Notes under the pieces: generated by a model
What the model was told of the DNA's origin: nothing
What the model saw: the letters and a program-made list of their open reading frames with translations, nothing else
Database searches by the model: none
DNA from: Glossina fuscipes
Lineage: Eukaryota; Arthropoda; Insecta; Diptera; Glossinidae
Length of the DNA stretch: 64,000 nt
Direction of reading: 5' to 3'
Assembly (NCBI RefSeq): GCF_014805625.2
Contig: NW_023998415.1
Location: forward strand, 16,518,841-16,582,840
Program-made: the position numbers and the translations under genes
Shown here: piece by piece, positions 43,045 to 55,300 of the stretch
Layout of the letters: every line of letters begins with the position of its first letter
Position numbering within the stretch: position 1 is the first letter of the stretch

Positions 43045-46000
43045 ATGTCGTCCAGAGTTCTGAAAAAATTACAAGGTGACGATTTGGAATTTCAGCCAAA
43101 TAATGAGGATGATGGCCAAGCAAGCGAAGAGGAAGAAGAACCAGATACCAGAGGCAAAGGAAAAAATAAAAACTTTTTTGATTTGGTAAGTCAAACAGAC
43201 AGGATGTTATGTACCCTTTAATATATATATATATATTCATGGTGTACATACAAATTTCCAATAAGTAGGTTAATTATCAGCATATGTTTGCCGTTATTTT
43301 TTTTCTTTCACATTATTACACAAACAACATCATAAGTTAAATCAGCAAAGTTTATCGGAAAGTGAGGTCAAAGAGGATGACAACGAAACGGAGCATGCTT
43401 CCGCGGCTGCCAGTTTGCCCGATGGAATGGTGACTTCTAAAAAGAAAAAAAAGAAGCGCAGGAAGAAGGCTAAACATAGCGGAAATCATATAAGTAGTGA
43501 AGACAATGAGGTAAAATTGTGGAGCATTCGGCGGGATTCGTAAAATTAATAATTTTCTTAACGTTTCAGTTCACTGATAAATATATTAATGAAATGGATC
43601 CTTTGCTTAATAAAGTGTGTGATGCAACTATCCAGAATCCAAAATTAAATACTTCACGGATTGCTATAGATAAATCATTATTGTCTGTAGAATTAAAAAA
43701 TCTCAACCCACAAAATGAAATGCGACGTACATTTGGCAAAAGGGTAGTAAAAATAGAGTAAGGATTTTTTTTTAAATTAACCAAAGACAAAAAAGGTGCT
43801 AAAAGTCTTTAATCATTAGAAATAAACGCGGTCGTCAAAAATTGACTTTAAAATCAACTTATATGGTAACCGCTAAAGAATCTTGGCCGCCAATTATTAA
43901 AAACATAGTAGCTATGAAACCCACGCAAGCACCGGAACATGCCACTACCAGCCAATCAAGTATTATTGGTGAAGGCGACAAAGCCCATTGGTTTGCTTTT
44001 GAACATAGTCAATATTATCAAAGTGTACAAAACTTATTTTTGTCGGCTTTGGAGCGCACGGATTCTGATTTTCAAATCAATTTAATCAGACGATGCCCCT
44101 ATCATGTAGACTCTTTGATACAATTAAGCGAATTATGTAAGTGTGTTTTGACGATTCTCGAAACCGGAAAATGTTAAATGATTCGTAATTTCAGGTAAAA
44201 TGACTGAGGATTTTTCATTAGCTGCAGAGCTTATTGAAAGAGCTGTTTGGTTGCTAGAATCTTCTTTGCATCCCAGCTTCAGTCTCACTAGCGGCAATTG
44301 TCGTCTAGACTACAGACGTCAAGAAAATCGCGCATTCTTTGTGGTTTTGTTTAAACATGCTCAATATCTTGAGGCGCGCGCTTGTTGTCGCACTGCTTTT
44401 GAAATTTCCAAACTAATCTTAAGCCTTAACCCAGATGTGGACCCTTTAGCCATGATTTTGATTATAGATTATTATGCTTTACGCAGCAAGCAATATAATT
44501 GGCTTATTAATTTCTATGAGAAGTATGATGCTGCACGTAATCTATCCCAGCTACCAAACATGGCGTACTCCTACGCCTTGTCTTTGTTCTGTCAACAAGG
44601 CGGTAATAGATGACATTTGTTAATAAAATTTTGAAATATTTCAATTTTTTTTTTTTTTTTACATATGTAGAGAGTGAAAGTGCTGATGAGGCTTTACAAT
44701 ACGCTTTGCTGATGTTTCCTGGCGTTTTGCGTCCTTTATTGGATGAACTCTCCGTGCAGACCGATCAACGAGTAGTAACAAATCCGTACTTCAATTCAGA
44801 CGTATCGGGCAAGTAGGTATCAAAGGACAATAAAAGAGACAACGATAGATAATTTCTATAATATTTTTCTAGCCAACCTCCTGCTTTGCATCAATTGGTT
44901 TGCCTTTACATATGTCGAGCTAAAATAGTATGGCGTCAAAATAATATACTTCATTGGCTGGAACGTAATGTAAATAATGCCCTTGATCGCATTGAAGCTA
45001 AAGATGAGGTCATTCGTGAGTATTGTCAAAAAAGGGTTACCCGTTATGTTCACCCACCGCGACCTATACTTAGGCATGTTGTATTGTCTGACTTTAAAGA
45101 AAAAGTACCTTTGGCGCCTTTTGTTGCCAAAGAAAAGGAGGCAATTATGACATATGATCCATTGCCACCCTTAGACTCTGTCAATTTCTATGAGAGGTAT
45201 TTGAATCTTTAAAGTTAATGTTGTAAAATAAATTGATTTTAAGGAATTATTCTATAGAAAATCTTCATCTAGTAGTCCGACTACAGCTACAAATCGTTCC
45301 GTTTCCATGTTCTTTCAATCGCTATTGCCATCTTTCAACTTGGCTAATACGCCGCCCCAGCAACAACAAAACGCTGCTGCTGACGTCGTAGAGCAGGCAG
45401 CTGGACGGGTAGGTGCAGTGGGAGCGGCGGTAGCAGTGGAAGATGAATTTGCTGAAGTTGACCGCCATCTCCAGGCACTTAATATGAATTTAGAGCATGC
45501 CGCTGTTGAAGGTAAGGGCCTAATTGCAATATCGTATGACGGCAACCGCATGATCTCTTTTGTGATCACTACTTGTCATGATCGTCCCTTAATTCTTCTT
45601 TTCGCCTCAAAACTATCTATATTATCCACACACAACGTATAGTCTTAATGGCACAGCGGGAGCGATATCCATTTATAATTAACAAATTTGTGTAAAAAAA
45701 ATTCACGTAGACTTAAACCAAATCCGAGCAAAACTCAATATGGATGCACTCTCACAATATTTTAAAATATAAAATATTATGAAATTTTAAATGCTGGGAA
45801 CTTGTGGGTAATATATAAAAGATGACATGAAATAATCCCGAACGGCCCTTTGGCACGTCGCCATTTATAATTGATTACTTAAGACGCGTTTGAAGGCGAA
45901 TGTACTTTTTATTCTATCTTAATTATTGTAATTTTTATTAAGGTGCTGCTGAAGGTACCGAAGCTGGTGCTTCTTATCGGGAGATAACGCAATCATTGAC

Positions 46001-46121
46001 CAATATTGTTGAAGCTATGCGTGATTTTCTGCAAAATTTTCGTATCGCTGAACATATGCAGCCTGGAGAAAATGATGAAAATGGGACGACTGAGGAAGAC
46101 ACCAGCGACTACTTTGATTGA
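43045..46121 (+). CDS. Nulp1: TCF25/Rqc1 family protein (Nulp1)
   Basis: TCF25 (yeast Rqc1) is part of the ribosome-associated quality control complex, which ubiquitinates nascent chains on stalled 60S subunits. Nine exons: 43045-43185, 43346-43510, 43570-43757, 43820-44136, 44195-44602, 44671-44812, 44873-45196, 45258-45511 and 45943-46121. All are GT-AG with phases that close exactly, giving 705 residues. The N terminus MSSRVLKKLQGDD fits the family. Exon 2 has a Lys/Arg patch (KKKKKKRRKKAK) like that of vertebrate TCF25. The conserved core includes HWFAFEHSQYYQS, RCPYHVDSLIQLSELC, HPSFSLTSGNCRLDYRRQEN, LILSLNPDVDPLAMILIIDY, NLSQLPNMAYSYAL, MFPGVLRPLL, QPPALHQLVCLY and MFFQSLLPSFNL. The start is the first in-frame ATG. 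An aataaa lies 102 bp past the stop. Residues about 545-580 (AAADVVEQAAGRVGAVGAAVAVE) form an Ala/Val-rich insert. Confidence 0.96.
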
Positions 46122-46222
46122 ATGAACAGTCATATAATCAAATTAAATTTAAATTAAATTAATGGCTTTTAGTACTCTCAAAAATTTCATTTTGCACTTG
46201 AAGATTTCCAAACGATAAAACA

Positions 46223-46228
46223 AATAAA
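46223..46228 (+). other. Candidate polyadenylation hexamer of Nulp1
   Basis: AATAAA 102 bp after the TGA at 46119-46121. Confidence 0.5.
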
Positions 46229-49200
46229 GCAGATAAATAATAGAAAACGTAAAAATTTAAATATATTACACACACAACTTATAATTATCGTCGAAACTTA
46301 CATTCAACACTCACTTTTAGTTGGTTTATCTTACAGAGATTCCTTTGATATATATATATATATATGTATATATATGTGCATATATATGCATATAAAGCTC
46401 TTACACATACATATAAAATGTACACCATAATTTGTTAATTTGAGATTGTTGAGAAATCTCATTTAAATGAAATATTATATAAATGAATGTACTAAAAAAA
46501 AAAAAAACACTTAAATTGTTACAAGCTTTTTTGTGTGGAGAGGGAATTTATCATATTCGAGTTTGCTGCATAATAATTTTTATTAAATATATACTTTTTA
46601 GTTTTATAATAAAAAAAAACAAAAAAAAAAAAATGCAAATGAAAATTCGCCAATTTTTTGGAATATATAAATTTAATGATCTATTATTAAATAATAAAAT
46701 AAATGTCTACGCTTATTAAAAAAAAAATCACAATGGGTTTTATTTTACATTCGAAAAGATCTAAACTAAAAAGCCTACTATTGATGTAAGCTACGCCTTC
46801 AATGAAATCAAATCTAGTCTTTAACTACTAGCCAACTACGCACTACAATATTTCTGTTCAAACTATGTTTTAAATCTCATTCATGGTACTTGTCTAAGCA
46901 GATAAGATTGATTAACCTTAACTTTGCCGTCATCTTGAATTAGATAAAAATTTCCGTTAGCGATTTTAATAAAATTTAATACATATTGTGTATATATATA
47001 TATATATATACAACAATAAAATTAGCATAATGACAAATTTGAAATAGTAACCTGTGCTAAAAATTTGATATTCATTTCAGATATGTAGAGTATCTAGACT
47101 CTAAATGTATTGAAAAAATTTTCAAAACTGGAGGTCTCCAGAGATCCCATAAACTGAATATATTCTTCTTGAGCAGCATCAAATTTTAAATCGGTTAAAG
47201 AATGTCCGTCGGTTCGTTTGTCTGTGGTGAACATTTTTCCGTTTAAATTAATGTTAATTCTTACATATAGACTTGTATTGGATTTGAGCGAAATCGTTCG
47301 ATGGACACGATCAAAGTGCAATCTAATTTAAGATAAAATCTGTTTTCAAAAATAAAAAAAAATTTGCTTTTTTGCTCGTCACTTTTAAACCACAGCAGAT
47401 ACAACGATCAATAGTTGGGACTTATACGAAAATGAAGAAAATCGCCTACGCCTACTTAATATTGTAAAGCATTAAAATTTCATTCTTTTGGCAAAAGGTT
47501 TGCATCACCCAAAGCGGAACCTTTCAGACATTATCTAATCAATATCAAATGGATGATGGCCATAATAGCTATAGTCAGTCCCAGGCAAATATAATGAACT
47601 CACTTGTTCTGTATTGTAGCAGATGAAATATTCCTCTACATATCCCTTCGGTCAACTTGTTCAAAATTTCAAATAAGATCACAAGCCATTATTATGTAAA
47701 GCAGAATTACAAATTCCATACTTTAAATAAATTAATTATAATTCAGTGTTGTTGTTGTCAATGTAAAATTATGATTTTCAATTGCATTTCAACTAATGTT
47801 CAATTAATTAAACTAATATATATGTATTTTTTGCTCTATTAGTATTCACTGTATATTTAATAGAAGCGCATACGTACATAGATGCAAAACGATTACTCAG
47901 CAGTCTTTGTTGTAAATGAGTGATTCACGTTATTTTTTTTTCATGGTAATAAATTGACTTTTATTGTTCTTCTTTTCTTTTTGCATACTTTAACTATTTT
48001 TTGTTTTCTAGTTAAACGAATATTTGTATTTAGTTGCTGCAAAAAACTCTGGGGGCGCTGTATTATCTTCAGTGAAGTTGTTGGGATTGCAACAATTTTT
48101 TACAAACATCTATCTATTTACATATTTTTATACTCAGCACGGTCGGTGTATTAAGTTTTCCAACCGCATATACTGATTAAGTTATACGCAGTCTTGATAC
48201 TGGAATCGTTTTATTTTGTAATCGATTATCTGCTGACTCCACAATTCAAAATGGAAAACATTGCCTTGAAAAAGAAAACTAAGCTCAGAATCGTCCCTTT
48301 TAGTCTTATCGAATTAAATTAAAAATTCGATAAAATCGCTTCAGAGATTCATGCATAAAAACCTACACTACTGGTTTTGCAGAAAGTTTTTCTACTTCAC
48401 TTATTATCTTTTACATAACTTGTGTTCCTAGAATGCATTATTATGTCATTCTTTAAGACATGTTTTCTTAATGGTACTTGAATGTTCTGTTCTATAATAA
48501 TAGTTTACACATAAAGTTATATATATCCACTCGAGCAATTTCGTCTTCTATGTGTATTAAGGGCTGATAGACGTTCTTCACAAAATATAGTTTCGTCAGT
48601 GTTGCAGTATGTTTGCCAACATTATCCAGTAAAAAAGGAGGAACAAGTGGTAGGCACTAAAAAAATATTCGGTTTAAACCGAGTATAATATTGTTGGGTT
48701 TTTTTTTGGTTATTTTCATTCGTTTTTTATTCGCATAATCAATTATAATATTTAAACATATATATTTGTTGCTTCTGGTCGTTATGTTCAGTTTAAGCTA
48801 GAAATACATCTAAGGTAAAGTAAAAGTAAATTTTGTTGTATAAAGTGTGAAACACTGTTCGTATTTATATTATTTTCATGTCATAGATAGCACATACACA
48901 TCTCTTAATATCGACTTACTTTACCTAAGATCAACCGTGTTCCTAGCTATGATTAGAGAAAAAGACTTTTATATATAAAATAAAAAACGAGAGTTAAATT
49001 AGAAAAACTATGGAATCATTGTCTTTTTTACATATATGGGAAAAAGACTCATCATTTAGATGAGGTTGATTATCAAAGAATATACAAATTAATTATGTAT
49101 TGGATATTCAGAAGCAGTACATAGCAAAAAATGCATTATTAAAAATTGCAAAAATTACACACATAGATTAAAACATCCATAGAAAATATTTTTTACAAAA

Positions 49201-49335
49201 AAAAAAAAAAAAAAGTAATACTTTAAAATTATTTAGAGGCTTATACAGAAAAACGAAATTAGATTAGAAAATTAGATGTAACTGTACTCATACGAGAAGG
49301 AAGATAAACAAAAAAAAAAAAAAGAGAAAAAAAAA
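46229..49335. other. AT-rich gap between the 3' ends of Nulp1 and Arp3
   Basis: The two genes converge here. There are (TA)n tracts at about 46350-46365 and 46991-47010. A GTCY-like scrap (tgtccgtcggttcgtttgtctgtgg, about 47203-47227) may be a DINE-like remnant. The frames at 46483, 47657 and 47954 (+) and 47094 (-) have no recognisable domain. Confidence 0.45.
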
Positions 49336-51143
49336 TTATGTCATGGTACCAAATACAGGATTGTGACGGCAAATACCGGGCCCGTACTCCTCATAAGCAG
49401 CCTTAGTATGACAGACCTGATAAAATTCAGGCTGAAAAACAACCAGTTTTGAATAATAAACATTAATATCATTAAATAATAATAACGTACCGTTGATCCC
49501 AGCATACTGCCACCGAACCAAACTGCATAACGTTGCATGTGATGAGTAATGACTTGAACATCTATTGGTTTTGGCTTTTAGCAATATAAGAAAAAAAAAA
49601 AATTAAATTTGTAGCATCTAGAGAGAAAGTTTGGTTAAGTTAATCATACCTTAATTCTACCTTCCGAAAGATTTTCACTTATGCGTAAACGTGTATCCAC
49701 TGAACGTTTAATATCCCGCTGCAAACGACGTCCGAAATCTTTAAACATTGTGGATCCACCACTCAAAACGATGTTATTGTACAAAGGCCTTCTCACATCA
49801 ATCGGACAATTTTGTATAACATTGTCAACGATCTCCGATAGAGGATTAGTAAAATCGGGATTTGAAAATTCTGGATGAAAGAAAATTTCGGGCCCAAGAA
49901 AACGTTCGTAGCCTACATCGACTGTGAAGGGTTGTTTTGTGACCGCATTAACGCCCGTATAATTGCGTATCCATTTGCCTGGTTCCGAGTCATATTTCGC
50001 AAATTCTTTGGCTATATCGGGACAGATGTAGCAGTGTTTTTCTTTAATAGCTTTGGCAGTTTCTAAGCTCTGCTCAGGCGGTATGCCCACTTCACGTTCA
50101 CGCAGCAAGCTTTGGATAAATGAGGTGATGTTACGACCGGCAATAGGTATGTGTTTAATGCAAGATCCAATAACATAACCTTCTGCCTAAATTCCAAAGA
50201 AATTACTTTTTAACAATTGCCGAGAAAGGAAAAACGTTCAAGTGCTCACCACTGGAATAACATGAGTAACACCGTCGCCACTATCGACCACTATGCCAGT
50301 GAGGGTACGCTCCTCGACTGGTCTGGAAGCCCAACTAGCAGCTAAAGCTAAAACAGCCTAAACATATACACAGATAGGCCAAATTATTAAAAATGTCTTT
50401 AAAATACCACACACCTGTACGGCTATATAAAGACCAGGAACATTAAATGTCTCAAACATAATTTCAGCAGTGTATTCACGGTTTTCGGGAGTATTTAAGG
50501 GAGGTTCTGTCAACAAGAAATAATGATCTTCCGGCTCGGCACGCAGATATTTGAATACGCATTGTTCCAGAAAACGTTCCATTAAGTCCCAATCTTCTAC
50601 TAAGCCATGACGTACAGGATACTAAGAATTATTTGTTTATTAATAGAAAGAAGTGCAAAGTTCAAATTGATAATTATTATTTAGTCATCTGTTAGAGCCT
50701 TTTTCTATACTACCTTAACTGAGTATCCTGTGGCCTCAAATGCTTCGTCACCTATATAAAAATCCAAATCTTCTACACCTTTTGTGATACGTCTTGTATT
50801 GGTGTCACCTACTCGTGCTGTTTCTTTTATAGCTATGGCTGAAGGTATTATAAATTGGGGCTCTTTGTTACCTGAGAAGCCCATTTTCGTGTAGCTTTAA
50901 ATAGAAAGCAAATAATCGCAAATAAATACAATTGTTATATCAATTTATAGACATGCGGTGACCTATTTTTCATCACTTTTTGAATATAAAAAGACATATT
51001 TAAACGCGCAGCTCCCCCGCTATCGTTCTTATTTTTCCTTTTCGCGCACACAAATATACAAACCGAGTGCCATGACAACCTTTTTAAGAGTGCACTTACC
51101 CGGTGCCCACATCGATAACACACGCCGGTAGTCTGTTGGCCAT
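49336..51143 (-). CDS. Arp3: Actin-related protein 3 (Arp2/3 complex)
   Basis: Arp3 pairs with Arp2 to form the pseudo-dimer that seeds branched actin filaments. Seven exons: 51143-51100, 50894-50714, 50621-50415, 50357-50250, 50186-49650, 49574-49491 and 49431-49336. All junctions are GT-AG and in phase, giving exactly 418 residues, the usual Arp3 length. The start [18 protein letters not shown] carries the first phosphate-binding loop (DVGTG). [16 protein letters not shown] is the second nucleotide loop and [19 protein letters not shown] the adenosine-contact segment. Other signatures are [43 protein letters not shown] and the C-terminal [18 protein letters not shown]. It ends [11 protein letters not shown]. 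It looks intact. It shares a 1.18-kb divergent intergenic region with avl. Confidence 0.98.
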
Positions 51144-52325
51144 TATATTTTTATCGGATATTGTCCTAACACTAACTTTATTTAATATAATTCTTATTAA
51201 ATTTTCAGTTTTATAGAATTAAGTTCGCGAAATTCTACGAATTCTTGCAACCACACCTCGACTAATCAAATGGATGTGTCATGAAAAAAAAAACCAATTC
51301 TGCAGATCCAAATTTACACGTAGTGTTCCCCAATTAACAATTTCTTTCAGATACTATGATTTAATTGTCCCCATAAGAGATTTCAAAGAAAAATACCATC
51401 ATTTTACGATATTCCGTTTTTATACGGTATTTAGCATAAATTATGTATAAATTTGTAAGCACAAGTCTGTAGACTTCAATAAATTAACTACATTATGTGA
51501 GAGGAAATGTTCATTGACTATTTGCTCATAAGGTAAATCCAGTGATATCTATAATGCATCACATTCATATACAGTATCCATATGTCATAATATGTATCTT
51601 TTTAATGATAATTCAAAAAACAATCTGTCGTCTCAATTCTTTTAGACTGGGGTTTTTTTTTGAATGATGTATAAAACCTGGCAGCCCTATTACAGTATGA
51701 ATGGTATTGTGAAGTATATTAATGGAAAAAAACGAAATGTTTAAAAGAGTTTTCTTCGAAATTAAGCAAAATTAGCGAAGACACTTTTTAAAAAATATTA
51801 AAACCGAAGATACACATCCACGTTAAATCAAGTGATAAATTCATAAAGTGTTTTTATTACTTTGCGGCATTACATTTTCTGAAAAGTCCATAAAAAAAAA
51901 AATTAGTGCTATCTGGGGGAGATTTGGGGAAGACAATTATTACAAATGTATTGCGAATAACAGTGAATGTAAAAGCAATCAGCAGACAAATAGCCAGAAA
52001 GTTTCGAAAAGCAGGAAATAAGAAATATAGTTAAGCAAAGTTAGTAAATTAATTGAACTATATTAAAGTGCATTAAATTTGCAAGAAGCAAAAACAAGAA
52101 AAAGGAAACGCATTCCCAACTAGTGAAGTCATCCAATTTTGCGTCTTACATATATGCAAGGTCTATATCGGAAAAAAGAAGAGGTGTATCGTTTTCGCAT
52201 TAGCAGATAAAAAAAAAAAAAAAAAAAAATACGCAATCAGTATAAAAAGTTGAAATAATTGATTAAATAAATAAACATTGAAAGAAGAGCCAGTTAAAAT
52301 TAGCAAACTGAGTGCTTACGAAAGT
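51144..52325. other. Divergent intergenic region between Arp3 and avl
   Basis: Presumed promoters for both genes, with one motif 7-like element at 51679 and an A run of about 21 bp at 52209. No other gene or transposon is seen. Confidence 0.5.
51679..51691 (+). promoter_or_regulatory. Ohler motif 7-like promoter element
   Basis: TGGCAGCCCTATT matches the Drosophila core-promoter motif 7 (KNNCAKCNCTRNY) at every fixed position, on the coding strand of avl. It lies 635 bp upstream of the ATG, so it would imply a long 5' leader or an unseen 5' intron. Inference from a degenerate consensus. Confidence 0.35.
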
Positions 52326-55300
52326 ATGGACTTGAAGCATATGGAAAATGGTATGGGAGGAGGAGGAGGTACTGTCGGAAATACGGGGACCTTGAGTGAA
52401 ATAGATTTTCAAAGATTGGCTCAAATTATAGCCACTAGTATACAGAAAATTGTACAAAATGGTAACTTGAGCTTAACATTTTTTTATAAAAAACATATAA
52501 CAACAATAATTTCTATTCAAAATTATAGTTTCTACTATGCAACGTATGGTTAATCAATGCAATACCCCTCAAGATTCGCCTGAATTGAAAAAACAACTGT
52601 ATGTGTTTATTATACAATCTCATGTGTTTGTTTGTTTTCAAAGCTTAACCAGATAGCTTGCAAGAAACATATAAGGTTTCATATTTCATTTCTCTTTTTG
52701 CTTTTGTGTTTTTAATGTTTCTTTAGACATCAAATTATGACTTATACGAATCAAGTGGTGTCCGATACCAGTAATCAGCTTGATGAGGTAGAAAAATGTA
52801 GAGAACGCCATTTAAAGATACAGCGGGATCGTTTGGTCGATGAATTTACAACGGCCATAACTGCTTTTCAGGTTGGTATTTTCTTGCTGCTCATCCTCTT
52901 TAACAATATTTTACCAAACCCATATTTATCACGACAAAACCTTGTATGATAACGGTGATGCAAGTGCAAAAATTCATTTATCTGGTGCATTGCAAAAACA
53001 GAAAGTATTATGACCGAAATATATAGGGCATTACGTTTTTTTTTTTTTTTTAACGTAACTATCCATTATATTATTTTATTAATTAAAAAAATAAGTTATC
53101 AAGCTTGGCTATTTACTCACTATTTCGTACATAATATAGAAAAGTTGCAAAGTGTTTTGCTTAGACGCCGGAGGGATGATAAAGCATTTCGAGTAAATTT
53201 GATGAATGCATTACATTAATATAAACTAGAGGTTTTTCTCTTCAAGCTTGACTTAATGTTGTAGGTTTGATTGTCGAAACACCATTTTCAGTCTCGGTCT
53301 GTACAGCTATAGCAAGAATATGTATGCCGAGTTTAAATATTCAACAAGAACTTGTGGTGCACCAACAAGCGGACATGTACGATGAAACAGATCGAACGAT
53401 CAGATTTAAAAAAAAGGTGAGGTGCAATTAAAGACTGTAAATGAAAAGACCTTATGTACAGACGATAAGATTACATTAATATTAATTTTGTCATTTTGCC
53501 TTTTTTTTTCAATGGTGCATATTAGACGTGGATTCACCTGGTAGTAGTGTTGTCAATATATGTATGTTTTAGTTTTGTAAACATAGTCGGTTAACTAATA
53601 ATTTCTCAATCGCGAATATAATTCAACTCCGATTGTAGTAATTATTGCAATTTATTTATCTTGTTCTTGCTTGGTTAATAATAGTCACCTATGTAAAATT
53701 TTTTTATGATGATAGAGTAAATATTTTGGTATATATTTATGACTCCACGACTCCGTATATAAATTTAGGAAATGGAAATACTGCCTTAAGAAGAATTATA
53801 TCGACTCCTTTAATATTTGAAATTTTTTTTGTTTTGTCACGTAAGCATAAGTACATTATTACATGACCGTATGGCGTGTTCACACAAAAATTTGCGCAAT
53901 TCTAACATATACAAACTGTGATAAACGAATGCGACCATAGAACGACCAGAACTTAATTATTAATATATATATATATATACATATATGTATGTATATACGA
54001 CGATATACGCATATAGGCCGGAAGATAGGCGTATTGTTGTTTTATGTTGTCGGAGAGTACTCTTTTTCATTTTCCTCTTATCATTTATTATATTTATCAT
54101 TCATTTATAAAGTATGAACATTTTCGTATTTAAAAGTGATTTTAAAGTTACGCTAAGTATAAGCAAAAACTTAATAGAAGTTCATTTCAAAAATATCGCA
54201 GTGTTTCCAGGTGGATAGTAATATACAAAAACTTGAAAATAATGCTAAATATTGTACTCCAAAGTAGACAAAGATTAATTTTATAGAAATCAATTGAAAT
54301 ATTTAATAACCGATATAACTACTTAGCGTTTTTAAGAATAGCTTCGAGTTCTGTAGGGATGGATGAAATTCATCATCGCAGTGGTCTACTGGGACATTAT
54401 ATGAAATGGTCAATAGCCGATATAACCACTAAGCATTTTTCAGGATAGCTTCGACTTCTGTAGGGATGGATGAAATTCATTATCGCAGGGGTGTATTGGG
54501 ACATTCTACCAGACTTTTTGAATATGCTGCAGGAAACATGACGCTTTAGTCCTCCCCAAACATTTTCAACAGGATTGAGGTCGGGAGAGTGATTTGGTCA
54601 TTCCATGACATTCAAGATATGATCGAAGAATCGTGCTCTCATCGAATTGAATTGAATGCTTCGGGCTATTATCCTGCTGAAATTCTCATAGCATTGGCAT
54701 ACAAATTTGTCCATAGTGCTTTTTTGTCTGAGCTGCTCTCCCAAGAAAAACAACCATTACCATTAGATATCCTCCACTATGCTTTACAGATTTTTAATAA
54801 ATCTGGCGTGGAATTCTTTTCCTTTTAATTGAAGTGCACTTCTTCCCGCATCATTTCTAAACAAATTTATTTCTCTCTGGTCGTTTCAAACTAAATTTCT
54901 CCACTTTTCTTCAGCATTTTGGTTTGAACCAATTTTTATGGACCAAAGCAACGTCTTTCCTCTTCTCCAAATGATCTTTCCTGAGCAAGGGAATTTTCCG
55001 AAATATTCTTCCTCGTGGATTAGCACCTAATAAATGTCGATGAACAGTTCGGGGTGACAGAACATTTCTAATTTCATTTGTAATTGCTCTACACAACTTG
55101 ACGGGATGTCGCTTTGCAGGAGGAATTTTGTTAACTACTCCGCGCCTCTCGACACTTTTTTTTTTTTGGGTGTTTAAAGCACTCATAACAAAGTTATGTG
55201 ACCGAATTAGTAACATGGCAATAAATTTGTACGTTTTTGCCTGATTTCGAAGCTGATGATCTAGCCATCCTTCTTCATGTCTCCAATGACGAGTTCGACT

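Noticed and set aside
47094..47321. 75-codon minus-strand frame containing a GTCY-like core
   Set aside because: The GTCY-like piece suggests a DINE-like scrap, but head and tail are missing, so it is mentioned only in the gap entry.
54589..54828. 79-codon plus-strand frame
   Set aside because: It is antisense to the Tc1-like transposase remnant.
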